A stretch of DNA of 52,779 bases from Lachnospiraceae bacterium. Its GTDB lineage: Bacteria > Bacillota > Clostridia > Lachnospirales > Lachnospiraceae. The position numbers and the translations under genes were made by a program. The stretch covers positions 1-52,779 of the forward strand of contig JAFZMO010000003.1 in NCBI GenBank assembly GCA_017551165.1. Direction: 5' to 3'. Of the stretch, positions 25,851 to 34,863 are shown piece after piece; position 1 is the first letter of the stretch, and each line of letters begins with the position of its first letter. The notes under the pieces are model-generated. The model was given only the letters and a program-made list of their open reading frames with translations, ran no database searches and was not told the origin of the DNA.

Positions 25851-26654
25851 ATGATCGCTATCGTTACGGGAGCCAGCTCGGGAATCGGTTATCAGGTATG
25901 TCTGCAGCTTCTGGAGAAGGGTTACACCGTCTACGGGATCAGCCGTCGCGGCACGGTTCCGGAGGCAGACACTGCGAAGGATCCTTCCGCACGCTGCATC
26001 GGAATTGCTGCCGATGTCACCGACACCGAGGCGATCACTCAAGCCATCGCTGATATAGCTGCCAAGGAGGGACAGATTGACCTTCTGGTTGCCAACGCAG
26101 GCATGGGAATCTCCGGGCCGATTGAATTTACCGAGGCGGACGCCGCACAGAAGATCATGAATGTCAATTTCTTCGGTGCATTTTACGCAGCGAAGGCCGT
26201 GCTTCCGTACATGCGCGAACGCCGACAGGGAACCATCGTGTTTACCAGCTCCGTAGCCGCCCCGATCGCGATCCCGTATCAGGCCTTCTACTCCGCGACC
26301 AAGTCGGCGATCAACTCCTTAGCGCTTGCGCTTCGCAATGAGGTGAGGGATTTTAACATCCGCGTGAGTGCGGTAATGCCGGGCGATTCCGGCACGGGAT
26401 TCACCGATGCAAGAGAAAAGGATGCTTCCGGTAACGCTGCTTATCCGCGCTGTGAAGCAGCAGTCGCGGCGATGGAACGTGATGAGCGCGGAGGCATTCC
26501 TCCGGCCAAGGTAGCCGCTGTCATCGTGCGCGCCGCAACCAAGAAAAACCCGGCGCCGCTGTACGTCGCCGGGTTCAAATACCGTCTGTTGCTCGCTCTG
26601 TACAACCTTCTTCCCGCGCGAACCGCAGTGTGGCTCGTCGGCAAATTCTATTAA
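25851..26654 (+). CDS. Short-chain dehydrogenase/reductase
   Basis: This 267-residue NAD(P)-dependent oxidoreductase begins MIAIVTGASSGIGYQVCLQL. The nucleotide motif TGASSGIG is at residues 6-13. NAG (LLVANAGMGISGPIEF), the catalytic Ser (TSSVAAPIA) and Tyr-x-x-x-Lys (YSATK) are all present, so it should be active. The C-terminal APLYVAGFKYRLLLALYNLLP resembles classical SDRs acting on lipid-like or acyl substrates. Substrate is unknown. The ATG at 25851 has GGGGAGG upstream; a longer frame starting about 180 bases earlier crosses the promoter and is rejected. It is monocistronic on the plus strand. Confidence 0.9.
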   Translation: MIAIVTGASSGIGYQVCLQLLEKGYTVYGISRRGTVPEADTAKDPSARCIGIAADVTDTEAITQAIADIAAKEGQIDLLVANAGMGISGPIEFTEADAAQKIMNVNFFGAFYAAKAVLPYMRERRQGTIVFTSSVAAPIAIPYQAFYSATKSAINSLALALRNEVRDFNIRVSAVMPGDSGTGFTDAREKDASGNAAYPRCEAAVAAMERDERGGIPPAKVAAVIVRAATKKNPAPLYVAGFKYRLLLALYNLLPARTAVWLVGKFY

Positions 26655-26691
26655 AGCAGAGCGGTCAGCATCATATCATCAATAACGATCA

Positions 26692-27411
26692 TCAGATCAT
26701 CACGATCGTGTGGATCAGCAATCCACCGTAGACGAAAATTAAGATAAACAGTATCGCAAAGAATACCTTGCCCGCCGTTGATTGCGCAGGTTTGGAAAGA
26801 ACATCCAATCGCCACAGGATTGCGCAAATGATCCCGGCAAGGACCGGAAGAAACGCAAGAATTACTTCGAATATCCCGTATCGCGTTGCGAGAAGATCGA
26901 TATAGTGGTCTGTATCAAAAGAAATATTCTGCTTAAGAGCAGTTCTCCACTGCGATGCCTGCGTCTGCAGTTCCCGGGTAACCTTCACGTCCGTATTCCG
27001 AACGTACCCTTCCACGGTAACTCCCTGCGGATCGATCGCTTCATTATCCGCAAAATTCTCATCATACCAATCCTTGCTCGCACGGACTACCGCCATGCAC
27101 GAAAGGTCATTAGAGAACACGTAAAAGTAATGTTCCTTACCGGTCGGGATAACATAGGAAAGATTGTGGCTGTACGTACAACACTCCTGACTTGCATAGT
27201 GCGCCCGGAATCGTACCCACTTGCCCTTTTCCAGCGAAATTTCCGTATTAATTGTCTGCTCATTCGGACTGCTCTTGCGGATCAGCGTTGTAAGCCCGGA
27301 ATACCCGAGAAACACTAATCCTGCAACAAGAAATAACAATCCGATCACCGCTCCGACGGTTGAGGATTTCTTCCCCTCTCCGCCGGCGTTTCCGTTAGAT
27401 ATAACATCCAT
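26692..27411 (-). CDS. Small membrane protein of unknown function
   Basis: No family is recognised. From the start at 27411 (MDVISNGNAGGEGKKSSTVG) the protein has 239 residues. The GGAGG 8 bases before this ATG, and the promoter start near 27438, favour it over an ATG 21 bases upstream. A helix lies near residues 22-44 (AVIGLLFLVAGLVFLGYSGL). An extracytoplasmic domain of about 130 residues follows, with CC in ASQECCTYSH. Two helices near the C-terminus follow (IFEVILAFLPVLAGIICAIL and VFFAILFILIFVYGGLLIHT). The extracytoplasmic domain recalls small DUF proteins in which loops face outside. It is downstream of sbcC on the same strand but has its own promoter. Confidence 0.72.
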   Translation of the reverse strand: MDVISNGNAGGEGKKSSTVGAVIGLLFLVAGLVFLGYSGLTTLIRKSSPNEQTINTEISLEKGKWVRFRAHYASQECCTYSHNLSYVIPTGKEHYFYVFSNDLSCMAVVRASKDWYDENFADNEAIDPQGVTVEGYVRNTDVKVTRELQTQASQWRTALKQNISFDTDHYIDLLATRYGIFEVILAFLPVLAGIICAILWRLDVLSKPAQSTAGKVFFAILFILIFVYGGLLIHTIVMI

Positions 27412-27443
27412 GGAACCATCCTCCATATGCACAAGATGGTTCC
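27412..27443 (-). promoter_or_regulatory. Inverted repeat around the ribosome binding site of the membrane protein
   Basis: GGAACCATC (27412-27420) and GATGGTTCC (27435-27443) are complementary. In the transcript they could form a hairpin with the GGAGG Shine-Dalgarno in or beside the stem, just before the ATG. The predicted transcription start near 27438 lies inside one arm, so only part of the stem may be made. Confidence 0.5.
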
Positions 27444-27444
27444 T

Positions 27445-27473
27445 ATTCTACTGCATGATCTACAGTATTTCAA
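27445..27473 (-). promoter_or_regulatory. Promoter of the membrane protein gene
   Basis: TTGAAA (27468-27473 complement) and TAGAAT (27445-27450 complement) are 17 bases apart. Initiation near 27438 leaves a leader of about 27 bases. Confidence 0.7.
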
Positions 27474-27541
27474 CAACTATTCCCAAGCATTGCTAAATCA
27501 ATCACTGTCAGATCTTTAGCCTGCTTCTCGTCGATCCCGAC

Positions 27542-30316
27542 CTAGTCCACAGCGATACGCAGACTGCTGCCCGTCGCGTCCGGGTTCTTGGTCACAATGA
27601 TCTGTCTCGGGATCGACCGTTTCAATTCCGCAACATGGGAGATCAAACCAACGAGTCGATTGCCCTCCGTCATACCGATGAGCGCCTTCATAGCAAGGTT
27701 CAAAAGCTCATCATCCAACGTTCCGAATCCCTCATCGACAAACAGCGCATCCAAGCGGATTCCGCCCGCCGCAGACTGAATCTCATCCGAAAGACCGAGT
27801 GCAAGCGAGAGCGAAGCCATGAACGACTCGCCGCCGGAGAGCGTCTTCGCGCTTCTCGTGCCGCCGGTGTAGTGATCTACCACATCCAGGTCCAGACCGC
27901 ACTGACTCTGAAGATTGCTTGCGCTCTTGCGTCGAACCAGCTCATACTGGCCGTTTGTCATCATCATGAGCCGCACATTGGCCTTCACAAGCACGCGGTC
28001 AAAATACGCCATCTGCACATACGTCTCCAGCGTAACCTTCTCCTTGCCCTTGATATCTCCGTTAGCTGTGTCTGACAGCGCTTTTGCAAGCTGTAATTCG
28101 GATTCTTTCTGCGCGATCGTGCGATAGTTCTTCTCCAAACGCTCCTCTACGCTTTGATTGTTCACAACGCGCGCATGGATCGTGTTGATCTCCGCTTCCC
28201 GCAAAGCGTCTTCATCCTGAAGACGATATTTATTCGTCATCTCCGCATCGATATCGATAGGCTGACTCTCCGCTAGAAGTGACTCCGTCTCCCGGATCGC
28301 CGCCTCATTTGCCGCAATCCTTTGTTCACAGCGCTGTTTTGCTTCGTCCGCCTTGGCAATATCCGTGTTGATGATACTGCGCTTGATATCGTACTCCCGG
28401 ATCAGATCCTCAACCTCGTATCTCGTGGGCATTGGAAGCTGTGCAACCAGCTCATCCACACGTTTCCCGGCATTGCGAAGGTTCGTCTCCGCCTCGGTCT
28501 TCGCCTGATCCGCATTCTTCGCCGCCTGCTCTGCAGCTTGCTTGGCTGCCTCCGTCTTCGGGATCTGATCGCCGAGACTTTTCTTATACCGCTGCGAACT
28601 CTGCAGATTCCCGATCTTCGCACTTAACTCCGCCGACTGCGTCTCCAACCGCTGTTCCAACAACGGCAGTTGCGCCTTCACCTCCACAACGGAAGTTGCC
28701 TCCGGCATCAGTTTCACTGCGGCGGTCAGCAGCTCCTTCTCTCGGGAATCCCGTTTGGTCTTCGCGGCAGAATGCGACGCACTCGCCTCCTCCTGGATGC
28801 GGGCAGCATTCTTGCTTTCCTGCTCCATGCGCTTCAACGCCTCAAGAGTCGGTGCTTTCGCTGACTTATGCGCGATACTCGGATGCTCGAGGGAACCGCA
28901 GACAGGGCAAGGTTTGCCCTCCTCCAAATGCTCCGCCAAAATTCCGGCCTGCTCGTCAATATATGCCTGGAAGCTGTTATTATACTGTGTCGTAAGGGCA
29001 ATGGTCTCCCTCTTGGCCGCCTCATAACGGGACGCCGCCTGCTCCATCTCCGACTGACTGCGATCCAGATCGCGCATCCTTCTGCGGATATCCTCCGCAT
29101 CCTGCCGGCGTTTGACTACATCCTGCAGCGCATGGTTACAGTCAATGATCTGCGAATCTACGTCGGCAAGAGAATCAAACTTCTCCCGCTGCGTGCGTAA
29201 CGTTTCCGTTAGCTGAACGACTTCTTCCCGCTTCTGTACAGCGGTTTCCGCACAGTATTTCGCTCTGCTCTCAGACGTCTTAACAGCCTTTTGAGCCTCT
29301 GCAAGCTCATCATACTTCTTCAGTTCCGCTCGCAGTTTGGCTGCTCTGTCCAACAGAACCTCCGCCTCCGGGGCAAGGCCGTGCGCGCGCACATATTCTG
29401 CCTCTATATCCACCATGACCTGCTTCTCAAGGTCCAGCGACTGGATTGCATTCAAACGGCGAACCTCCGTAGAACGGCGGCTCTCCTCCTGTTTGATCCG
29501 GCTTGTACTCTCTGCAATCTGCCTCTGCGTCTCCGCATGCGCATCCCGCAGCGGGCGCAGTTTGTCCTCGTCCCGTTGGATCAATTCCTCAAGCATCTCA
29601 AGCACGCGGACCGTCGTGTACTGCCCCTTCGCAGCCTCCGACACCTCACGCCGCAGCGGATCCTCCTCCGTACAGGCGATCCTGCTGATCTCGCTGCGGA
29701 TATAGAGTTCCTGCTCCTCAAATTCGCGGCGAAGCACGCCGTAACGCTCCTTCAGACGCTTCTGAAGCGTCTCGTAAGGCTCCGTTGCAAACAGCTTGCG
29801 GAAAATCTTCTGTCTCTCCGCCGTGTCCGCCAGCAGCACCTTGCGGAACTCCCCCTGTGCGATCATTGCAATCTGCTTAAACTGTCCGCAATTCACGCCG
29901 AGGAGCTCCTCGATCGCCTGGTTGACTTCCTTGTTCTGCGTGACAACGCGGCCATCCGGCAAATGCAGCTCCGACTTCGCAGACTCCTTCGTCGTTCCGG
30001 TTCCGCGCGCCTTCAGTCGCTCATAAGCGGGATTGCGCTTGATCCTGTACCGCTTCCCCGCATACTCAAACTCAAATTCCACAAACGTCGCCGTCTCAGG
30101 CGCCGCATACTCCGAGCGCATCATCGAACCGTCCCTGTCATCACCGCTCGTATAGCCGAACAACGAAAAACAGATCGCGTCAAAGATCGTGGTCTTGCCC
30201 GCGCCGGTGTCTCCGGTGATCAGGAAGACTCCGCTTCCGCCGAATCGCTCAAAATCAACTATGGTTTCCTTAACATACGGTCCGAAGGCCGACATCGTCA
30301 ATTTGATCGGTTTCAT
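27542..30316 (-). CDS. sbcC: SbcC subunit of the SbcCD nuclease
   Basis: SbcC is the SMC-like ATPase that, with SbcD, cleaves hairpins and processes DNA double-strand ends. The 924-residue protein has Walker A GDTGAGKTT at residues 35-43, long coiled coils (about 180-420 and 500-750) and the zinc hook CPVC near residue 467. It also has the ABC signature LSGGESF near 825 and Walker B LDALFVDEGFGTLDDE near 860. The start is MKPIKLTMSAFGPYVKETIV. The ATG overlaps the sbcD stop (ATGA), so the two are coupled and share one SOS-type promoter. It fits a window that also contains many palindromes, its known substrates. Confidence 0.97.
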   Translation of the reverse strand: MKPIKLTMSAFGPYVKETIVDFERFGGSGVFLITGDTGAGKTTIFDAICFSLFGYTSGDDRDGSMMRSEYAAPETATFVEFEFEYAGKRYRIKRNPAYERLKARGTGTTKESAKSELHLPDGRVVTQNKEVNQAIEELLGVNCGQFKQIAMIAQGEFRKVLLADTAERQKIFRKLFATEPYETLQKRLKERYGVLRREFEEQELYIRSEISRIACTEEDPLRREVSEAAKGQYTTVRVLEMLEELIQRDEDKLRPLRDAHAETQRQIAESTSRIKQEESRRSTEVRRLNAIQSLDLEKQVMVDIEAEYVRAHGLAPEAEVLLDRAAKLRAELKKYDELAEAQKAVKTSESRAKYCAETAVQKREEVVQLTETLRTQREKFDSLADVDSQIIDCNHALQDVVKRRQDAEDIRRRMRDLDRSQSEMEQAASRYEAAKRETIALTTQYNNSFQAYIDEQAGILAEHLEEGKPCPVCGSLEHPSIAHKSAKAPTLEALKRMEQESKNAARIQEEASASHSAAKTKRDSREKELLTAAVKLMPEATSVVEVKAQLPLLEQRLETQSAELSAKIGNLQSSQRYKKSLGDQIPKTEAAKQAAEQAAKNADQAKTEAETNLRNAGKRVDELVAQLPMPTRYEVEDLIREYDIKRSIINTDIAKADEAKQRCEQRIAANEAAIRETESLLAESQPIDIDAEMTNKYRLQDEDALREAEINTIHARVVNNQSVEERLEKNYRTIAQKESELQLAKALSDTANGDIKGKEKVTLETYVQMAYFDRVLVKANVRLMMMTNGQYELVRRKSASNLQSQCGLDLDVVDHYTGGTRSAKTLSGGESFMASLSLALGLSDEIQSAAGGIRLDALFVDEGFGTLDDELLNLAMKALIGMTEGNRLVGLISHVAELKRSIPRQIIVTKNPDATGSSLRIAVD

Positions 30317-31593
30317 GCTTCCTCCTCCCAGATCTGTTCGATCAGCTTCGCAAGCAGCTCCGACTGCTCCTCCGAGAGCGAAGCACCGTTCTGTCGCTCA
30401 AACAGCTCCGCAAACACCTCGGACGGAGATCTTCTCTCGGCAGTCTCAGCCCCCTCCGCAACCGACTCGTTATGGCGCGTGCGCGTGTTGTCATAGTCAA
30501 AGCGAAGAAGATGCGTGTAGATCACGCGCAGCTTCGCAAGCGCCTCCGGAATGTCTTCCTCATCCGTAAGCGTAATATGGACATAGTCCTCCCGATACGT
30601 CGTGTTCTCATAGAACGAGCGGTCCGTGAGCTGCTCATACGTTCCGCGCAGCTCCACCATATCGTGCTTCGGCACAAGCGGCACCGTGCGAAGTTCCACG
30701 TCTCCCTTTTCACGAAGCGTCACCACACTCACGGATTTCGCCTGTTTTGCCTCGGAAAATGAGTACTTCAGCGGGGTTCCGCAGTACCGGATCAGCGGAA
30801 GAACCGCACTGTTCTCCGCTGTTTCTCCCTCATCTTCATCACCCGCTTTCACGGAAAATCTGACGTTCTGCGGCACGTGTAAATGCCCGAGCGCAACATA
30901 GTCAAAGCCCTCAAAAACAGAGGCGTCAACGTTGTCTGCACCGCCGACGGAAACCTCCTCGGAATCCGAGCGGGACGCTCCCGTGATGAACTGGTGCGTG
31001 ATCAAAACGCGGCGGAGATTGCTGCTCGAAACAGCCGCGGATACTCCCTCCGCAGACATAGTATTCCAAAACTGTTCTCCCTCCGCTGTCAGCTCTCCTC
31101 CTGCAGGCAACTCTCCCTCCGCGAGCGCGACGCGCATTGCGTCCGTGTACGACTCGATCGTCGCATCCGGATAGAACTGCCGCACGTTGGCAGGGCGCAG
31201 GAAAGGAAGCATCGCGATCTCAACATCGCCATACTCGTCCTGTAATGTAACGCGGTGGAGCTTCCCGTCATAAACCGGACAGATGTGAACGCCGCTGGCG
31301 TCCATCAAACGATTGCCGAATGCGAGACGCTCGGCAGAATCATGGTTTCCGCTGATGAGAAACACCTGACATCTCCGCCTCGACAGCTGAACCAGAAAAT
31401 CATCCAACAGCGTGACCGCCTCCGTGTTCGGCGTGGACTTGTCGTACACGTCGCCCGCGATCAGCACCCCGTCCGGCTGCTCGGCATCGACCACCTCGAG
31501 GATCCTCTGCAGGATGTACTGCTGCTCCTCGAGCATAGAAAATTCGTTGACCCGCTTTCCCAAATGCAGGTCCGACAAATGAATCAGTTTCAT
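30313..31593 (-). CDS. sbcD: SbcD nuclease subunit
   Basis: SbcD is the Mre11-type metallophosphoesterase partner of SbcC. The 426-residue protein begins MKLIHLSDLHLGKRVNEFSM. The five metal motifs are visible: DLHLGK (D8, H10), GDVYDK, GNHDS, ITHQF and GHLH. Length is in the family range, with the C-terminal cap domain to the end. SD GAGGAGAAGG precedes ATG. The promoter spacer holds a LexA box (31636-31649), so DNA damage probably induces the pair. The stop overlaps sbcC by four bases. Confidence 0.97.
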   Translation of the reverse strand: MKLIHLSDLHLGKRVNEFSMLEEQQYILQRILEVVDAEQPDGVLIAGDVYDKSTPNTEAVTLLDDFLVQLSRRRCQVFLISGNHDSAERLAFGNRLMDASGVHICPVYDGKLHRVTLQDEYGDVEIAMLPFLRPANVRQFYPDATIESYTDAMRVALAEGELPAGGELTAEGEQFWNTMSAEGVSAAVSSSNLRRVLITHQFITGASRSDSEEVSVGGADNVDASVFEGFDYVALGHLHVPQNVRFSVKAGDEDEGETAENSAVLPLIRYCGTPLKYSFSEAKQAKSVSVVTLREKGDVELRTVPLVPKHDMVELRGTYEQLTDRSFYENTTYREDYVHITLTDEEDIPEALAKLRVIYTHLLRFDYDNTRTRHNESVAEGAETAERRSPSEVFAELFERQNGASLSEEQSELLAKLIEQIWEEEA

Positions 31594-31628
31594 ATCCTTC
31601 TCCTCAACCCTTCTAAGGTTATGTCTCT

Positions 31629-31657
31629 ATTATATCGAACACCTGTTCGAATTGCAA
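31629..31657 (-). promoter_or_regulatory. sbcDC promoter
   Basis: TTGCAA (31652-31657) and TATAAT (complement of 31629-31634) are 17 bases apart. The whole spacer is occupied by the LexA-type box CGAACACCTGTTCG. LexA binding there would block RNA polymerase. Confidence 0.9.
31636..31649. promoter_or_regulatory. LexA (SOS) box in the sbcDC promoter
   Basis: The sequence CGAACACCTGTTCG matches the Gram-positive SOS consensus CGAACnnnnGTTCG at all ten fixed positions, and it sits between -35 and -10. By knowledge of DinR/LexA regulons this predicts repression until RecA-driven LexA cleavage. Confidence 0.9.
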
Positions 31658-31763
31658 GTGGAAAATTGACGTTTCACTGAAAACTTTGTAAACCGTCCGG
31701 TCTCGTTTCATTGTACCACAGAAAACTGCCGTTTCCCGATCAACTTCTGTTTTTCTGACAAAT

Positions 31764-31797
31764 GAAAAAAGAGCAGTGCCGAATCGACACTGCCCTC
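31764..31797 (-). terminator. Terminator after tRNA-Arg
   Basis: On the minus strand GAGGGCAGTG pairs with CACTGCTC around a loop and is followed by six T. It lies just after the tRNA 3' end, before the sbcDC promoter. Confidence 0.85.
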
Positions 31798-31804
31798 CCG
31801 GTTA

Positions 31805-31878
31805 CGTCCCCGATGTGATTCGAACACACGACCTTCCGCTTAGGAGGCGGACGCTCTATCCTGCTGAGCTACGGAGAC
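31805..31878 (-). tRNA. tRNA-Arg(CCT)
   Basis: On the minus strand acceptor GTCTCCG pairs with CGGGGAC (one G-U) with discriminator G. The anticodon stem TCCGC/GCGGA encloses CTCCTAA, giving CCT for AGG codons. T arm GTTCGAATC is normal. The gene is 74 bases without an encoded CCA. Confidence 0.96.
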
Positions 31879-32309
31879 TGATCTGAAATTGTGAGCGACG
31901 AACCGACGAGTGCCGACGCGAGTAACATCATAACACAGCAAACCGGTTTTGACAAGTCAACTGCGGTATTCGTCGTTCCTGTATTCCGAATTCACGACTC
32001 TCGGCGTTTTTGTCGGAAAATGTGATGAATAACGCATTCTCATATTTTCGGCGAATTCTGTCTGTTACCTCATCGGTTCACCGGTTATATCACGCGAATC
32101 CCGCATAATACAGGGCTTTCTATCGTGTTTCTCGGTTTTCTAACCACTAAATATTGTACTATATTGTGCTCTCAACGCGTTTCTTTTCCGCTCCAACGGA
32201 CAATCCAACAGATTTATATGCTGTTATTCGCGATAGATAATGCGTTATTCTTGTATATGCACCGTTGCATATTTTCACGCTCGACTCGGTCTTGAAGGAC
32301 CGCAAATTC
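31879..32309. other. Intergenic region upstream of tRNA-Arg
   Basis: No gene is seen in these 431 AT-rich bases. On the minus strand TTGTCA (31950-31955) and TATGAT (31927-31932), 17 bases apart, form a promoter for tRNA-Arg. A perfect hairpin, ATATGCA against TGCATAT, is at 32255-32272. No obvious terminator for the DUF4446 gene was found. Confidence 0.65.
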
Positions 32310-32882
32310 TCACCTCGTCGTGAGTGCGTCGCGCATCGAGTTCGCCTCGTCGAGAACTTCCTTCTCCTCGTCGGAGAGGATCACGAAGGTGTTGCCCTTG
32401 ATGACTTCCTTCACATACGTGTAGCAACCGTCACGGTTGTGCATGCTCGTCATGATGAAACCGTCGTTGTCATCATTCAGGAGGCAGAGGCTGTAGCTGA
32501 GCTTGCCGCCCATCTCGGCAAATGCGTCGTATCTCTTGACGGCGATCTTCTTGAACGAGGTGTCGCGAGCGTCCTCCAGGATCTTGATGCGGGACACGGC
32601 GTCGGAGATCTGCGCCTTGTTGGAATCAATCTCACGGAAACGCGTGAGGATCCTCTCCTCGAGGCTCTTGCCGTTCGCGCCCTTCATGAACTTGCGGTAT
32701 TTGGAATTCAACTGGTTGTATTTGGCGATCATCACAATACAGACGGTGATAAAGATCGCAAGAAGGATCAACATCGCAAGCATCAGATACTCGGTGTCGA
32801 TCCCAAGACGCTCGAAGATACCAAACGGCAGCAGCTTCGCTGCCCCGGTATGAAGAACGCCGATGATCAATCGGTCAAACAT
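32310..32882 (-). CDS. DUF4446 family protein
   Basis: The family has no known function but is often found next to parB in Clostridia. The 190-residue protein begins MFDRLIIGVLHTGAAKLLPF. The start at 32882 is chosen because GGGGAGG lies just before it; an upstream ATG lacks an SD. A membrane helix is near residues 31-54 (TEYLMLAMLILLAIFITVCI). A coiled segment follows (KSLEERILTRFREIDSNKAQ). The soluble domain contains VKRYDAFAEMGGKLSYSLCL and DGFIMTSMHNRDGCYTYVKE, characteristic of the family. It lies 98 bases after parB on the same strand, so it is probably in the par transcript. Confidence 0.92.
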   Translation of the reverse strand: MFDRLIIGVLHTGAAKLLPFGIFERLGIDTEYLMLAMLILLAIFITVCIVMIAKYNQLNSKYRKFMKGANGKSLEERILTRFREIDSNKAQISDAVSRIKILEDARDTSFKKIAVKRYDAFAEMGGKLSYSLCLLNDDNDGFIMTSMHNRDGCYTYVKEVIKGNTFVILSDEEKEVLDEANSMRDALTTR

Positions 32883-32980
32883 GGTTCCTCCCCAAAGTTG
32901 CATTCGTCTTAACGTGAATGCAACTGTTCTTGTTATATGTCATAAGCACCCGGTCGCAGTCGGACCGTACAGTGCCGATC

Positions 32981-33877
32981 CTACAATGTCACTCCGAACA
33001 GCTCCATGAGACGCTCAAACTCATCCAGCGAGAAGAACGAAACCTCGATCTTACCGGTATTGCCCTCGCGACCGGTGATGGCAACCTTGGTTCCGAGAGC
33101 CTGCTTCAGCTTCTCTTCGTAGCGGGCATATGCGCGTGCTACCGCCGGAGACTCCTTCTTCGGAGCCTTCTCGGGCTTCTTCGGGGCGAGCAGCTTGCGG
33201 ACATAACTCTCCGCCTCACGAACGCTCATACCTTCATTTTTCATCTTCTCCGCAGCTGCGATCTGCTGCTCCGGATCCGCGATCGCAAGAAGCGTTCTCG
33301 CGTGACCGGCCGAGATGGACTTCTCGATCAGCATCTGCTGCACGCGATCCTCAAGCTTCAGAAGACGCAGCGCGTTGGTGATCGTCGTGCGGTTCTTCGA
33401 AACGCGCTCGGCAACCTCCTCCTGCGTGAGTGAATACTCCTCGATCAGCTTGCGGTAAGCGACCGCCTCCTCGATCGAGTTCAGATCCTCGCGCTGCAGG
33501 TTTTCGATCAGCGCCACCTCGTACAATTCCTGCTCGGAATAGTCGCGGATGATGACCGGAACCGTCTTCAAGCCGGCCTTCATCGCTGCTCTCCAGCGGC
33601 GCTCACCGGCAATGATCTCATAGGTCTTCTCGCGCTTGCACACGATCAGCGGCATGATGATGCCGTGCACCTTGATGGATTCTGCGAGCTCATCGAGCGC
33701 AGCCTCGTCAAATACGCGGCGCGGCTGATCGCGGTTCGGCTCCACCTTGGAGATCGGAAGCGATGTTTCACGTGAAACATTTTCCTCGCTGCCCTCAACC
33801 TTCTGCGCGATCTCCTTGTCCAGTTTCTTAGATATCAATGAATCGAGTCCCATTCCGAGACCGCCTCGTTTAGCCAT
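32981..33877 (-). CDS. parB: Chromosome partitioning protein ParB (Spo0J)
   Basis: ParB is a CTP-dependent clamp that loads at parS and recruits SMC near the origin. The 298-residue protein starts MAKRGGLGMGLDSLISKKLD (N-terminal ParA-contact patch). It has the CTPase motifs GIIMPLIVCK and GERRWRA (91-97), ENLQRED, the HTH LTQEEVAERVSKNRTTITNA at about 150-172, and a C-terminal dimer region. A perfect parS (33764-33779) is inside the gene at residues 33-38 (NVSRET). It is 9 bases downstream of parA and followed by DUF4446. This gene pair is typical near Firmicutes origins. Confidence 0.97.
   Translation of the reverse strand: MAKRGGLGMGLDSLISKKLDKEIAQKVEGSEENVSRETSLPISKVEPNRDQPRRVFDEAALDELAESIKVHGIIMPLIVCKREKTYEIIAGERRWRAAMKAGLKTVPVIIRDYSEQELYEVALIENLQREDLNSIEEAVAYRKLIEEYSLTQEEVAERVSKNRTTITNALRLLKLEDRVQQMLIEKSISAGHARTLLAIADPEQQIAAAEKMKNEGMSVREAESYVRKLLAPKKPEKAPKKESPAVARAYARYEEKLKQALGTKVAITGREGNTGKIEVSFFSLDEFERLMELFGVTL
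33764..33779. promoter_or_regulatory. parS site inside parB
   Basis: TGTTTCACGTGAAACA is a perfect match to the bacterial parS consensus. It encodes residues NVSRET of ParB itself. Confidence 0.97.
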
Positions 33878-33886
33878 AGCAACCCC

Positions 33887-34687
33887 CTACTTTCGTAACA
33901 GTTTCTTTCTCTTCGTGAGCTTTCGCCCGTTCTGCTTCAGCACCTCCACCGCAAAATCGCGGTAAGACTGCGCCGCTGCAGACCTCTTATCGTAAAATGT
34001 GATCGGCATTCCGTAGCTCGGCGCCTCTGCGAGGCGTACCGCGCGCGGGATTACCGTGCGGAAAATCTTCTGATTCAGGTTGTTATATACGTTCTCAACC
34101 ACCTGCGCAGACAGGTTTGTGCGGTTGTCGTACATCGTAAACAGTACTCCGTCAACCTGCAAGCGGCTGTTCGTGCGGTCGCGGATGATCTCGATCGTAT
34201 CCAGCAGCTGCTTCAAGCCCTCCAATGCAAGGAACTCGCACTGCAAAGGAATGATCACCGAATCCGAAGCGGTAAGAGCATTACAAGTCAAAGTATTCAA
34301 CGACGGAGGACAATCGATCAGGATAAAATCATACTTGTCCTTGATCTTCGCAAGTGCTCTGTCCAAAATGAAGTTACGGTCATCAAACTCAACGACCTCA
34401 ACCTCAGCGCCCGCGAGATCCAGCGTGGAAGGCACCAGGTCAATCCCCGCAAACCGTGTCTCAATGATGCACTCCTCCGGAGCGGCCTTGCCGGTGAACA
34501 GCTCGTAGGAAGAAGCCTCCTGCTCATCCTTGTCAACGCCGAGACTCGTGGTGGAATTGCCCTGCGGATCTACGTCCACGATCAGCACGTTCATATTGTA
34601 TTCAGCCAGGCATGCAGCCAGACTGACCGTCGTAGCGGTCTTGCCGACGCCGCCTTTTTGGTTCGTAATGGAAATGATCTTGCCCAT
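33887..34687 (-). CDS. parA: Chromosome partitioning ATPase ParA (Soj)
   Basis: ParA is the Walker-type ATPase that works with ParB in origin segregation and, as Soj, modulates DnaA. The 266-residue protein begins MGKIISITNQKGGVGKTATT. The deviant Walker A KGGVGKT is at 11-17 (signature Lys plus catalytic Lys). NMNVLIVDVDPQGNSTTSLG and FILIDCPPSLN (A' and B motifs) follow. The start at 34687 is set by GGAGG 8 bases before it; a longer frame begins 21 bases upstream. An extended -10 promoter (34725-34733) lies just before. It has no N-terminal HTH, so it is the chromosomal Soj type. Confidence 0.97.
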   Translation of the reverse strand: MGKIISITNQKGGVGKTATTVSLAACLAEYNMNVLIVDVDPQGNSTTSLGVDKDEQEASSYELFTGKAAPEECIIETRFAGIDLVPSTLDLAGAEVEVVEFDDRNFILDRALAKIKDKYDFILIDCPPSLNTLTCNALTASDSVIIPLQCEFLALEGLKQLLDTIEIIRDRTNSRLQVDGVLFTMYDNRTNLSAQVVENVYNNLNQKIFRTVIPRAVRLAEAPSYGMPITFYDKRSAAAQSYRDFAVEVLKQNGRKLTKRKKLLRK

Positions 34688-34724
34688 CCAACATTCCTCC
34701 GTACGCAAAATCGATGCAAGTCAA

Positions 34725-34733
34725 AGTATATCA
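34725..34733 (-). promoter_or_regulatory. Extended -10 promoter of the parAB genes
   Basis: The minus strand reads TGATATACT, a TGn extended -10. The -35 region (TGGCGT) is weak. Initiation near 34718 gives a short leader of about 30 bases. Confidence 0.55.
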
Positions 34734-34741
34734 CAGAACAC

Positions 34742-34769
34742 AAAAAAACGCCACTACAAGATATGGCGT
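34742..34769. terminator. Terminator after rsmG
   Basis: ACGCCA (34748-34753) pairs with TGGCGT (34764-34769), followed by seven T on the minus strand. It separates rsmG from the parA promoter. Confidence 0.85.
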
Positions 34770-34863
34770 CATTTTTGTGCAGGTATACCAAAGTGCGCTT
34801 TCGTAACTATTCATTTCCTTTTCGCTCACCGGTTTCGCTGCTCTATTCCATTGACTTTCCCAT

